A DNA stretch of 64,000 nucleotides from Tubulanus polymorphus. Lineage: Eukaryota; Nemertea; Palaeonemertea; Tubulaniformes; Tubulanidae. A program made the translations under genes and the position numbers. Positions 35,920 through 48,299 of the stretch are shown piece by piece. Location of the stretch: the NCBI RefSeq assembly GCF_964204645.1, contig NC_134033.1, forward strand, positions 14,076,155 to 14,140,154, written 5' to 3'. The notes beneath the pieces are model-generated. The model was not told the DNA's origin. It saw only the letters and a list, made by a program, of their open reading frames with translations, and ran no database searches. Within the stretch, counting starts at the first letter, position 1, and each line of letters opens with the position of its first letter.

Positions 35920-38100
35920 GAATGCACTCCTTTTACCAGGTTTTTGACTTCGACAATTTTCAAATTTGAACGAAGGCGACGATGGTTGGAGCGAAGGCGT
36001 GTACTAACGTTTACGAGTACCCGTACTGGTGGTACTCATTCCAGGCTTTCAACGGGCGATGAGTTAACAGGTATTTACTCTCTCCCTCTCCTCCTCGTGA
36101 GGGATGTACTCGGCGTCGACTCGTAACCGCACTTGGTAATCCTCCCGCGCCCCTGCTCCTCTATCGCGTTCGTTCGACAATTCGTGACATTTAATTATGA
36201 TTTATGTTTTTAAATTATGCAGATCGCAGTGCTGCCGCCGCGGCTGCCGCGCGTGCGTCAAATATCCCGAGATGGATCCACGGGCATTAATTGTGTCGGC
36301 GTTTTTCCAGCACGTTGCCATGGTTACCGATGGAGTCCTCGGCAATTTTCGTACACGTATAACAGACGCGCGTTCCCTCGGCTCGGAATCCGCTCCGGGT
36401 TTCCGGGAACAATGCGCGTCGGTTTTTAGTACTTTTTGAGTATTATTATATTTGCCGAGTCTTGATGAAACACCAGCCGCCCTCACGCGTTAACGCCGAA
36501 CCAGTCGCTTGCCGGTTCAGGCTGGTTGGGAGCCGGTTCGTATGGACCAGGGCCGAAATTTCCAATCATGTACTTCGATTTAAACAAAAAATGCCGTAAA
36601 TTCGACCGTGGATCACTATATCTGTACTAGGATTTCCGATTTCAAAATCAAATCCCCTGTTTCGCTCCCGGCAGGTGTGGGGTGTGGTTCTGTAAGGGAC
36701 GCCAATCAAAACAAACCAAACAATATCTACCAATTGAACAAAAACAGGATCAATCACTATTTTAGCATCAACATTTTCACAACCTGGCTTATATGAGTAA
36801 CGCATACCGTGGGATATCATTGCCGGTCATTTTGTTCAGGAATAACTCTAGATGTTCGACAATATCAAGCGATATGTTGTAATTTTCAAGGCGTCACTAG
36901 ACTTTCTCAGTTTCATAGTTGACAGATTTTCTTTCTGTGTATCGTCGGAATTTTTTTCTCTCCTTCTAACCGCATTTTCCGAGTTTCTCGTATCAAATAT
37001 GCAATGAGCTGTTCGGCGTGGTTGTGAAGGGTTCGTCACGCGGTTAGCGGTGGTGTGACGGGTGTCGGGCCTTCGAAGAAAAGGCGTCATGTATTTCACA
37101 ACGCGCCGCGCGTATCGCTATTCCGCGGAAGAAACACGTCCGAGTGCCCGCACTCGAAGTCTGTGACTAATAAAAGTACCTCTCAAAATACGTACTTTCG
37201 TTTGTTCGGTTCTTCGCGGCTCGTAATTAATTTTCGCCGAGTGCAGCCCGCGTGCGTACTACAGCGTGTTGTTGAGATGAATATAATTGCAGTTCGCGAG
37301 GTCAGCAAAACCCGAAGCCCGAACCCCGAACCTCTTTTTTTCGTCATCATTTATTACTTTAAAAGAGGGACCTGTTTTATGTTAGTTTCTATACAGGCCT
37401 CTCCAAGTCTGATATTTTTGTTTGATTTGTGTATTTATTTATTATAGTGCCATGTACATCTTATATGAAAATAAACAGATTTAGTACCCAGCCCTAATTG
37501 AGACTTATAGATAACTTTACACTAACTGATGACATGATATTACGAATATACATATATATGCATATACATATAAACACATACACGCGTATAAAGATATTTC
37601 TACAAAATTGATGGTTACAAAATTGGGTTCGAAAGTAAATTGCTTTTACTTTCTTAATACTGTATTTTGTATACACGAGAGGTTATATTAATTCAGCCAA
37701 AGATCTAAAGATCTCGCGTATCTGGTGCCAGATTTTCAGAAGAATCGTGAAATCTTGTACGCGAGATCTTCTCTCGTTTGCTTAATTGAAAATGTGCCTC
37801 GTAAACGTGGAGTAAATTGGTCGAGGGTCGTTTGACTAATACTAGCGTAGATCTCTGCCTATACGAAAAACTGGGCCGATTATGGATTAGCGATATTCTC
37901 GCGACATCTGACAAACTTTCCAAATGCGTACTTAATACATGTATATAAGTAGACCGCGCCTGGCAGTCGGGCAGGAATTATGTGGGTTTTGAGGGTTAAA
38001 ACAATTAATGTCTAGTAGCCTGGAGAGGCCCATATGGCGAGGAGTTATTCTTCACTGTATTAAGCACTATCAATAAACATCGTCGTCTATAGCTGCTTGA
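35920..38100. other. Non-coding stretch, no supported gene
   Basis: Open frames near 36200-36490 and 37055-37447 lack splice-consistent partners and protein character. Short ATAC-type low-complexity sequence lies near 37540-37590. Confidence 0.45.
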
Positions 38101-38114
38101 TTGTCCCCGAAGAG

Positions 38115-38335
38115 AAGGCTCTCTCTTCTCTCTCTCTCCTCTCTTTTCTCTTTCCTCCCCTCTCTCTCTCCCCCACTCTCTCCCTTCACACTCTCTTCTC
38201 CCCTCCTATCTCTTCTCTCTCTCCCTTTCTCCTACCCTCCCACTCCTCTCCTCCACTCTCTCACACTCTATTCTCCCTCTCTCCCTGTCTCCCTTCCTCT
38301 CACTCCTCTCTCTCCCTCTCTCCTCTCTCCCTAGG
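38115..38335 (+). repeat. Polypyrimidine (CT) tract
   Basis: About 220 bp of almost only C and T (TCTCTC, CCCTCT, CCTCTCTCC). It encodes a meaningless Ser/Leu/Pro frame. Long mirror-like homopyrimidine tracts can adopt triplex DNA (general knowledge). Confidence 0.9.
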
Positions 38336-38694
38336 TCTGTGCGCGCGGTATATAAATATCGGCCACCGGAATGACTTGTGTTTTATGTTAACATGAGCTC
38401 TTTCGCTTATCTAAATGGGTATTAACCCGGCCACGCGAGGCATTTCAGTAATTTGTCGTTAAGCTCGCTAAAAGCTCCTCTTTCCAATATAGATAGATCT
38501 GCGATGGATGTTACTGATAGCGAACATCGTTTGTTCGTCTGCTGTTTGCGATGCTGCGGCGGCGGTGATGATGACGTAATTTCGTCTGCCATTGTTATAC
38601 CTCACCGAAAAGAACCATACGTTCGGTAGCGCACTTCGATTGCAAAATCGAATACCCAGTTTCATTTTCGGTAGCCGTGTGACTGGTGGGTTCG

Positions 38695-39060
38695 TAACGT
38701 ACACATCTTCACCCGTCAAGGGATTCGAACCCACTACGCTAAAGCTGTTCCCCGAACCCCTTGACCTCACGAGTCGTTGGAGTCGTTACTAACCGACCAG
38801 AATCCGGTCGTACCAATCACAGCGCTTGTAACAAACCGACAGTAGACTTCTGTTGGTTTTCCCGTTAAATGGACCAATCAGCGAACGTTTTACCGAACAA
38901 GGAAGTATTTCGCAAATCGATATATGACGGTACGCGCAACAGCGCCAGTAATGAAATCACGCTTCGTGAGGCCAGGGGGCTGGTGGAAGCGAGTTCGGGA
39001 GTGATACTGGACCCCTGGCAAGCGAGGATGTAAGGTACACGGAATCCAATCCAATCTACC
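38695..39060. repeat. SINE-like repeat fragments sharing blocks with 23.4-23.6 kb
   Basis: 'cttcacccgtcaagggattcgaacccac' (in parts: cacccgtcaagg, gattcgaaccca) at about 38708-38735 matches 23470-23495. 'gaagcgagttcgggagtgat' at about 38987-39006 with 'cccctggcaagcgaggatg' matches 23514-23556. A further piece at 39238-39270 (agcagccagcaggactcgaa) matches 63341-63360. Confidence 0.6.
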
Positions 39061-40039
39061 GCTCCCATTGATAATAGTGCCAATCCCGGTTTCGAGATCA
39101 AAATATCGCAAGTGCATCCGATTTGTTTGTGTCGCTTTACGTCATTCGGGTCCTGGTTTCCCGAGACTAACACCCGATTGGATCATTCACATGTAACCTC
39201 AAACGACGGGACGACCTTTGAAGTGTCGCCCTCGCACTGTAAGCAGCCAGCAGGACTCGAACCCACTTGTCAGTCAGCACGGAATGCAACAGCATCATAC
39301 TTCATCCCACTTCTTCCCATTTTACCCGTCTCGTTCATGGCAGGTGTGACAGTTTGTACGGGAAACGAAAGCATGAAATCAATTCATAGGGGCGATCATT
39401 CCTATTTTCCAAAGTCAAGATCGCGAGTATTAACGCGAGATCTATAAGGGACAAGACTCGAGCGACTACTAGCGACACCTAGCGGGTCCTCGCTTGCCAC
39501 AAGTTGAAAGCGCTCCTTATAATCGCTGCGCGAAAAGAACCGGCTACCGCAGTGTTGTCGGTATAAAAGAAAATGACCTGTTAACGGTTTGAATTCGACC
39601 GCGTGGACTGTTGAACCGACCCAGTCGAATGGTTATACAGCGGTTGCGGTAGATATTCCGATCGCGTTGGCGCGTTAATCGGCGCAGTCGTTCTCGTCTG
39701 ATCCGAGCCACGTCGTTATTTTATCGGCGGTGAAATCCTCGTTTATTCGCCGCGTACGGAGACGCAGACGGAGACGGGGAGAGAGAGTTAACCGAACGTA
39801 GTTGAATTCATCGTGATCGCGCAGTCCCCCGGGCTGTCATTCTCTCTCTCTACGCTTATAGATCACTTGCAGTGAATAGGAAATATTCAATGAATACGAT
39901 GACGCTGAGACGCTCTATCTCTGCCACCAGCACCAGCAGCACCGCCTCCGCCGTTGTTTACTATTACTGCCTGCTAGACTCTTGTCGTAGTAACGGTTGT
40001 AATTTTTCGTAGCGTTAACTCTTTACCTTTCACCAGTCA

Positions 40040-40155
40040 GTTCCACCGCCAGGCCGGCACTTCCACCTACCAACGAGTCAATTCCACAACCTACCATGCG
40101 GTCAGTTCCACCACCCACCAGTCAATTCCACCACCCACTAGTCAGTTCTCCCAGC
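40040..40155. repeat. Short tandem repeat (CACCAGTCAGTTCCA type)
   Basis: Several imperfect units 'caccagtcagttccaccgcc', 'caacgagtcaattccacaac' and 'caccagtcaattccaccac' precede the larger 42-43 bp array. Non-coding. Confidence 0.65.
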
Positions 40156-40189
40156 GTCACCAAACCGTTTTCTAGATATTAGTAACATC

Positions 40190-40560
40190 TGAACCCAGTT
40201 CCTCCACCAAAGTTTGTGTGGGCTTGATTTGATTGTGAACCCAGTTCCTCCACAGTTTGTGTGGGCTTGATTTGATTGTGAACCCAGTTCCTCCACAGTT
40301 GTGTGGGCTTGATTTGATTGTGAACCCAGTTCCTCCACAGTTTGTGTGGGTTTGATTTGATTCTGAACCCAGTTTCTCCCCAAAGTTTGTGTGGGCTCGA
40401 TTTGATTCTGAACCCAGTTCCTCCACAGTTGTGTGGGTTCGATTGGATTCTGAACCCAGTTCCTCCACAGTTGTGTGGGTTCGATTGGATTCTGAACCCA
40501 GTTCCTCCACAGTGTTGTGTGGGTTTAATTTGAATCCGACTCGGTTCCACAAAAGTGTGG
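40190..40560. repeat. Minisatellite family 1, locus 1 (42-43 bp units)
   Basis: About nine units read AACCCAGTTCCTCCACAGTT, then TGTGTGGGCTTGATTTGATT, then NTG. Spacing between CAGTTCC words is 42-43 bp. It shares the CAGTTCC...CACAGTT...GTGTGGGTTTRATTTGA words with arrays at 45.9, 49.1, 50.1 and 60.3 kb. It keeps a repetitive frame open on the minus strand, which I do not count as a gene. Confidence 0.85.
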
Positions 40561-41289
40561 CTTTAACATGGCGATCCTGTTCTGTATCAGTGTATTGAAG
40601 GTCTATTGGGAACCTGGATCCAGCGTTCAACAGCATCTCAGAGAACTTCGAGCATCCAAAATGGCCCTCGTGAATCCGGCCTTTTTGTAAGTCACTTCGG
40701 GCAAAGAACAAATATATCTTAAGCGTACGGCCGGGCTTATAAATCTTGTGACGTGGGCGGCAGCTCGTACTGGCATTAAAACAATTATTCATTCAGATAT
40801 ACGTGTACGCACACGCACGGCGAAGCTATTACCTGAATCTTAGAGCGAGCGAGAGAGAGAAAATGTCATTAATTATTCACATTCTATGATCGTCGTGTAT
40901 TTTGTAGCGTTTTAAGATTTTCGTATTAATTCATTGATAGTCACGCGCGCCGTTCGTGCAACAGCTTGGTTTCGCTCGTCAGTAACAACGAATGGCGTCT
41001 TGTTTAGATTTCAGAATAATATCGGTAGACTGTGTTTAATAGACGCTTTCGACCGTGGACAAGTTCCACTCTAATAGATGTTACTGATGCGTTACCCACG
41101 AGTTCGCTGCTACCAGATCGAAAATTTAAGATTATCGGTTTCTATCGACCAGCAACCGTCTATAAAGATAACCGAAGAAAAAGAAAATGTTTTTTTTTCT
41201 TTTAGTCAGATTACTTTTGGATCTTGAATATTTGTCCGATTCGAGGGCAATATCCGGGTTGGATGAGTAGACATCGGATCTTTTTTGGA

Positions 41290-42745
41290 CTCTGAATGAT
41301 ACAGTAGACTTCGCTCAAGTCAGATCTTTCGACCAACCAAAGAGTGATATCTGAGTTGAATGGTACAGTAGACTCTGCTCAAGTCAGATCTTTGGACCAA
41401 CCAAAGAGTGATATCTGAGTTGGATGATACAGTAGACTCTGCTCAAGTCAGATCTTTTGACCAACCAAAGAGTGATATCTGAGTTGAATGGTACAGTAGA
41501 CTCTGCTCAAGTCAGATCTTTGGACCAACCAAAGAGTGATATCTGAGTTGAATGGTACAGTAGACTCTGCTCAAGTCAGATCTTTGGACCAACCAAAGAG
41601 TGATATCTGAGTTGAATGGTACAGTAGACTCTGCTCAAGTCAGATCTTTGGACCAACCAAAGAGTGATATCTGAGTTGAATGGTACAGTAGACTCTGCTC
41701 AAGTCAGATCTTTGGACCAACCAAAGAGTGATATCTGAGTTGAATGGTACAGTAGACTCTGCTCAAGTCAGATCTTTGGACCAACCAAAGAGTGATATCT
41801 GAGTTGAATGGTACAGTAGACTCTGCTCAAGTCAGATCTTTGGACCAACCAAAGAGTGATATCTGAGTTGGATGATACAGTAGACTCCGCTCAAGTCAGA
41901 TCTTTTGACCAACCAAAGAGTGATATCTGAGTTGGATGATACAGTAGACTCCGCTCAAGTCAGATCTTTTGACCAACCAAAGAGTGATATCTGAGTTGGA
42001 TGGTGCAGTAGACTCCGCTCAAGTCAGATCTTTTGACCAACCAAAGAGTGATATCTGAGTTGGATGGTACAGTAGACTTCGCTCAAGTCAGATCTTTTGA
42101 CCAACCAAAGAGTGATATCTGAGTTGGATGGTACAGTAGACTCCGCTCAAGTCAGATCTTTTGACCAACCAAAGAGTGATATCTGAGTTGGATGGTGCAG
42201 TAGACTCCGCTCAAGTCAGATCTTTTGACCAACCAAAGAGTGATATCTGAGTTGGATGGTACAGTAGACTCCGCTCAAGTCAGATCTTTTGACCAACCAA
42301 AGAGTGATATCTGAGTTGGATGGTACTGTAGACGCCGCTCAAGTCAGATCTTTTGACCAACCAAAGAGTGATATCTGAGTTGGATGGTGCAGTAGACTCC
42401 GCTCAAGTCAGATCTTTTGACCAACCAAAGAGTGATATCTGAGTTGGATGGTACAGTAGACTCCGCTCAAGTCAGATCTTTTGACCAACCAAAGAGTGAT
42501 ATCTGAGTTGGATGGTACAGTAGACTCCGCTCAAGTCAGATCTTTGGACCAACCAAAGAGTGATATCTGAGTTGGATGGTACAGTAGACTCCGCTCAAGT
42601 CAGATCTTTTGACCAACCAAAGAGTGATATCTGAGTTGGATGGTACAGTAGACTCCGCTCAAGTCAGATCTTTTGACCAACCAAAGAGTGATATCTGAGT
42701 TGGATGGTGCAGTCGACTCCACTCAAGTTGTAACTATTTTGGACC
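41290..42745. repeat. 64-bp tandem array, 22 units in perfect register
   Basis: AGAGTGATATC starts at 41341 and then every 64 bp to 42685 without a single indel, which makes 22 occurrences. A unit reads AGAGTGATATCTGAGTTGGA, TGGTACAGTAGACTCCGCTC, AAGTCAGATCTTTTGACCAA, CCAA. Left-side units mainly carry GAATGG...CTCTGC...CTTTGG; right-side units carry GGATGG...CTCCGC...CTTTTG. The unit matches the end of the MITE family at 52758-52935. Confidence 0.95.
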
Positions 42746-42749
42746 TTGG

Positions 42750-45700
42750 ACATTATTGTCCCGACCTGCGCGGAATATCCGAGATTGATAGTGCAGCAAT
42801 TGACCCTGCTCTCAAAAGAGCTCCATTTTTTTCGACTGCGAAAATTCGCATCACTTGTGAGTGATATCCGCACGGAACGAACAGTAGAACTGCGCTCGAA
42901 TTAGATTTTTTTTCAAAGACTTGAAAGCACTTTATTCCCCAGCCGACCCTTATAGTTCATATGTGGTATATATACATGTTATGTAACGACGACCTTGAAT
43001 GCTTGAATATAGAATAGCATTTAGTAATGCGATTATGAAACAAAGCGAAAATTAATATCACGGATCATATATTTGCATTATCTCGTCAGATATCAAGATT
43101 TATTTCGTTAGATATCAAGATTTGTGTCGAGATATTTTTTATTCCAAGATACACGTATCATGTCTATCTGATGAGAAAAAAAAAATTTCTCTGAAAAAAG
43201 ATTGTTTCGCTTCGACCGATTTCCGAAAACGGTCAATTTTTACCGTCGATATTTTCACATATATCCCTTATCATAATGTAATTCGACCTTTTTCTTTAAG
43301 TTAGAACGCAAATATTTATCAACGGCCCAAATCCTTACCTTCACTTCGATTTTTCTCGTGAAATCGGTAAAAAATTTGAATTTATCGATATTCTAACTTT
43401 CACCTCTTTAGCTCTATCACCCCCTTTAAACATATTATAATCCGTTCATGCAAATATTAATATTTCGCCAAAATGAAAATAAACAATTCTGTAATTCTTG
43501 TTTTTTCTAATTTTTTTTCCCGACGCATATAGAATCTTAAGATGAAAAAAAAAGAAATGTTTCAACCCCACCGAATCTCGAGCCCCTAAAATAACAACCT
43601 ATATGTGCCAAGACGCTGGATATGACATATTAAAACTAGACAAAATTTCTTGCCTGACAATTATTTTCCGTTGGTTTTTGTCCGACGGATAGTCTCGTCG
43701 AGTCGTCGATATCGTCGCCGAGATGTTGGTGGTGATGACGACGCCGCTGCTGAAGGGAGATGCTGGATATCCGCTGCTGCAGCATGGAATCCGGCGTATC
43801 CTTCTGCCTTCATCGGCTATGCAGCAGTAACCGTAGTAACCGAATCAGTACATATTATTCCCTGACAACGACGCGCGCGGAGCTAGTCATCAACATCTCT
43901 TGAAGGGGCGATGCTGATGCTGATGCTGCTGTTGCGATGAATTCTGTGCATACTACGTGCTGCATGCATGACGCTCTCTCTCTTTCAGGTTCCCGGTCAT
44001 AATTTTCTTGCTTGCAGATTTTTATCGCTCGTCTGTCGTTCGTTCGTTCGTTCGTTCGTTACAGATGATTCCGTAATAATTGATTTTTCTGTCATCGTCT
44101 TCGCGTTTCGTCGAAGATGCGCCGCTGCATTATAGTATACGACGCATTATACAGCACGTGCGCAGACGACGAAATTCGAATTTCAAATCCAACCGATTTC
44201 AACGGCCGTAAATCCGAAATCGTATTCGTACGCGCCATCCGCGGAGTAATGAATTAGTCTTTTTTAAAGCGTCGACTTGTTAAAACCGAAACTGCGGAAA
44301 TTGGTTTTAAGTCAGTCAGGATGAAACCCGCGGAATCAAATCCACAGATCAGCACAACCGTAAATCCACAACTGGGGTGAGATTCTCACCCAGTTCGATT
44401 AAACCCACAGAGTCAAATCAAGTCCGCATCATGACTAAAACATACAACCCACCAGGGATCCAGGTGGTACTTTCGATAGAGCACCCTCAACAAAATATCC
44501 ATGTTGACTAAAAAACTTTAATACCTGATGGGGCAGCAGATGGTAGAATTTTAGTAAAATATAGGATGTTCAGAAGGGAAACGTGGAGAATGCATGAATT
44601 TTTACCAAATCTTCAGAGCATTTCGAAAAAAATCCTCAATTCTCAGTTTTTGAGCCGGGTATCGTTCTAATTCGGTTAGCGGCTGCCTGATACCAGATCT
44701 AACCGCTAATTGAAAGCTTTATCGATGTTAAATGTAGGGTTATCGAGGTCTTAATTGTATTTGATAATTCAATAGATAGAGATAATGAAGGAGAGGACGC
44801 AGGTGACAGGTGAATACGAGATCAGTATTATTAAATGCGCGGATCAATTATATATCGGAAATATCGATTATCGATTTCACTGATACAATAGTCGTCTGCG
44901 ACGACGGGTTTCCGTCGAGATTGAATTTTCGAAAAAAAAAGAATCTGGAATGTTACATCGAGCTATAATATTCACTCGACGTTTCGACTTTATCTAGATA
45001 GAATTTAAAGACTATTGGAAGACTGCAAAATTTCGGAAGATTTTCGATACACCTATACGGCTTTTTGGACGGCATTTTGTCTGATTTTTGGAACGACTCT
45101 CGGCACTATTTCCGGTATATCCTCATCACGTTTTTAGTACGCACGAATGAGACATAATTGCGGACGCAATCGGCACATCTTTGGGTCAGCCTCATCACAA
45201 AAAAGGCATAATACTTAACTTATAACAAAATCATGCGATTTATTATTCAGAACAAATAGATTTATCAAGTAAGAAAATGTGCTGTAGTCGATCCTGTTTT
45301 TCATAGTATGGGATTCTGTATTATATAGTCAGGGAGCCTTGGATTGTCCTCAAGTCTTTGTTCCAGCCGTACAGTATAGTATATTTTTGCCGTACATACC
45401 ACAAAAAATGTACCTATTGGTGTAGTTTAACTAGTAATGGTAAAAAATATTACTGAAGTATATTGTCAATGAATTGGCCCACGTTGATGGAACTGTGGGT
45501 GCCTGCTCGATGAAAAACGCTGGCCAATCCGGATATTCTAGTGAAAATAGATACGGCGCTATTAGTAACCGTTCCGTACCAGTCTCTGTGTACGTAAGGG
45601 CCGGTGAAATATCGATAGGGTTTCTCAATAACGTGTTTTATATAACGTATTCGCAGCGGGGGTTCCTTATATACGAGATAACCAGACCGTATTTCCTAGT

Positions 45701-45880
45701 AATACATTCGCTGAGAGACGCGTGTTTTCATTTTTCCCCGAGTAATTAATAAAACCATTTGCGCAAAAATAGACGCTTGTCAATAATAAGTATATGTTAT
45801 ATCGCGGTTAGCTAGCCGCGTTTGAGAGTGGTCTAATTTGTCTCTGAACGGTTCCGTGTCGAATTATATGCGTTAGCCGA
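42750..45880. other. Non-coding stretch, no supported gene
   Basis: AT-rich at 42900-43600. A (TTCG)n run lies at about 44037-44060. Frames near 43650-43865 and 45431-45749 are open on one or both strands but no splice-consistent gene was built from them. Confidence 0.45.
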
Positions 45881-45889
45881 TAACCGGCA

Positions 45890-46530
45890 ATCTGAACCCA
45901 GTTCCACGAGTTGTGTCGTGGGTATAATCTAAGCTCAGTTTCAGGGTCGTGTTGTTTCGATTTGGTTCTGGATCCAGTTCCACAGTTCTTGTGGGTTTAG
46001 GTTCAGCTGGATCCAATTCTACGGTTTTGTCGACTCAATTTGGCTCGCGACCCAGTTTCACAGTTGTATGATAGACCCTGGGTCTAATTCCACACTTGTA
46101 TGGATTCAATTTGGCTCTGGATCCAATTTCACAGTGTTGTGGGCTAAATTAGATTTTGGATACAATTCCAAAGATTGTGTGGGTTCAATTTTATTCTGGA
46201 CCAGGTTCTGGATCTAGAAACAAATTCAACCCACGCAACAGCTGTGGAACTGGATCCGGAGACAAATTTAACCCACACAACTGTGGAACTGGATCCTGAG
46301 ACAAATTTAACCCACACAACTGTGGAACTGGATCCTGAGACAAATTTAACCCACACAACTGTGGAACTGGATCCAGAGTCAAATTAAGCCCTCACAAGTG
46401 GAACTGGGTCCAGATTTAAGAAACCCACGTCGATAAGAATGATCCAATTCCCAAAATTGTGTGGATTCAATTTTATTCAGGACCAAATTCCACACAGTGT
46501 ATGGGTTAAAATCTCCCAATTCCACATTCA
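45890..46530. repeat. Minisatellite family 1, locus 2, with an orientation switch
   Basis: Units run in the CAGTTCCACAGTTGTGTGGG orientation up to about 46210 and in the reverse orientation (ACACAACTGTGGAACTGGAT) from about 46230 to 46400. They then turn back. The right-hand block has four near-identical 39-bp units. The switch makes a large potential hairpin. Confidence 0.8.
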
Positions 46531-46578
46531 TAGGTTGAGTCTATCTCGGGACCCGTGTAATAGATGATTCGTTTGCAG

Positions 46579-46859
46579 CCCCCGTAGAAAAACCGGGCGA
46601 CAATAGGCTGTTGATGAAACTGTGCGATGACCTGTCGCGCGCGGTTACAATAACAAATCACTATCGGGCGCTGGAGAACAGCTCGTTATTCGAGGCATTC
46701 GTTACGGATTACCGGTGCAGTGTTAGAAGACTTATCATCGCAAATTTACCAAAACAAATCCCCGAATGCCATCAACTATACACGCTATACGCGAATCGAC
46801 ACACAATTCATTGTGTTCTCGCTTCTACCGGGAATTGTTTTGCGTATATAATCTCGTAG
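46579..46859 (+). CDS. Possible orphan coding exon (uncertain)
   Basis: After a tttgcag acceptor (AG at 46577-46578) a frame stays open for about 93 codons to TAG, with mixed, protein-like composition: PVEKPGDNRLLMKLCDDLSR, then later EAFVTDYRCSVRRLIIANLP. No partner exon or homologue was recognised. It could be a terminal exon of an unrecognised gene, a decayed exon or chance. Codon-bias scoring and RNA evidence would decide. Confidence 0.2.
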
Positions 46860-47439
46860 TAATCAGCGCGTATACGGCGGGGGATGTAATTATAAATCGG
46901 CGGTGGTGGTGGTGGTGGGGGGGGAGGGGAAGCACGTAGGCGGTCCTGTGAGGTATGAAATACGTTGAGGATGAATGATGAAAGAGGTAGTGTTGAGGAG
47001 GGCAAAAACCGCCGTTTATTGACGAGATGTGTTGAATTTCGCTATCAATGCTGGATCGGGTTGCCGGAAGGTGGGGACTACGAATAGGGCGCCGATAAAA
47101 TGTCTGTCTGGTGTTTGTAGTTTTGAAATTGAAATTGAAATTTATTTTCATTACGATGTTACATTATTGAACGATATAATAAGTATGATTAGACGAAGAA
47201 AAATGTAACAGGATAATGGGGCTACGCGCAGAGACTGAAACAGTCTATCTAAGCCGTATCACCCAGAAGCATCCACACCACATTCATCACACTCACATCA
47301 TGCACACAAGTAATTAACAGGCGAAAAGAAAAGAAAAAATTTCACATATTACACATTAACATAGGTTTGTATAGAATGAAAATTTACAAAGTGTTGAATA
47401 ATGATTTAATGTAGGTACGCTTAAAGGCAGGTTCGCTTT

Positions 47440-48290
47440 GTCCTTAGTTCTCTTTCAATCAGAAATGTCTCGGGTGAAGTTCTGAAGGCGAATTGCGGAA
47501 GATCAGTTTTTGAAAGTGGGCTGATAGAATGTCTAATGTCTGATGTTTGTAGTAAATTTTCATTTAGAAATGTCTCGGCTGAAGCGCTGAACACATGTGA
47601 TGTTCATGGACAATCAAAAACTGTCTGTTAAACAGGACGCAACTGGCTGTGTCGGCACTTTCGATTTTTGCGGTACTTCGAACGTTCTGATCGCATTCAA
47701 CGCAAATCGCTTGAAAAAAAAAAAAACTATAACGCTACCCTCGTCACAGCGTGTTTATTTTCGCGATCGCGTGCATTATTGCGTTGCGTGGCAACGACGC
47801 CATAAATCAACGTTAATCGTACCGGGATTTACGACCGAGAACGAGGCTCGGCACCGTAACGATCATTGGACGTCTGCCGAACAATTATACCTGACAGTCT
47901 CCATGGCAACGAAATCACCTGTTTCCATTGGTTTCCGAAGTCGATTCGTTTCGGTCAATATTCCTGATTTTTCGACCCGAGTTCGACGAAACAACTGCCG
48001 GAAGGCTTTTGTGGAGGACAAAAACTTCCAATATATCAATCACAGGCTCAAAAATAGCGAAACTTTTAAACTTCTTCAGGAGCTGCCAACTGTTCCTGAT
48101 TTTCGGGATTTTCTTTCATACTTCGTCCTTAGAAATACGGAGTTGTTTGAAATGTACAGACATATGAAAGATGATACTGAGGGTCTTACTGTTGATTACT
48201 GATTAATTTGAACAGAAATATGAAGGATGTTACTGAGGGTCTAACTGTTGATTACAGATTGATTTCAACAATTTCTTTCATCATCCAGTC
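47440..48290. repeat. Two interspersed repeats bordering a chance open frame
   Basis: The left part (about 47465-47600) is the inverted copy of the repeat at 27585-27770. The right part (about 48079-48285) is a copy of the repeat at 2812-2965, with its 'gatgttactgagggtct' word duplicated. The open frame between them ends inside the second repeat and has no recognisable domain. Confidence 0.55.
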
Positions 48291-48299
48291 TGAACCGGC

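Noticed and set aside
38097-38396. Ser/Leu/Pro-rich frame
   Set aside because: Low-complexity translation of a polypyrimidine tract.
40172-40792. 206-codon minus-strand frame with 14-residue VEELGSESN-type repeats
   Set aside because: The repeats come from the 42-43 bp minisatellite. The frame has no start context, domain or splice evidence, and all frames there are open for the same reason.
41290-42745. CRISPR-like regular array
   Set aside because: The units are contiguous 64-bp tandem copies without unique spacers, in a eukaryotic genome.
45431-45749. Overlapping open frames on both strands
   Set aside because: Composition is slightly protein-like, but no splice partner or family was recognised and both strands are equally open.
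46144-46387. Repetitive frames with WVKFVSGSSSTVV and ELDPETNLTHTTV units
   Set aside because: Both are translations of the 39-bp minisatellite on either strand.
47783-47795. GTTGCGTGGCAAC, resembling an RFX X-box
   Set aside because: It is a near-palindrome like the X-box consensus, but no gene start is seen close by, so a regulatory role is unsupported.
47597-48202. 201-codon plus-strand frame
   Set aside because: Its end lies in an interspersed repeat also found in a USP9X intron, it contains a poly-Lys from an A run, and no domain is recognisable. It could be a chance or exonised frame.
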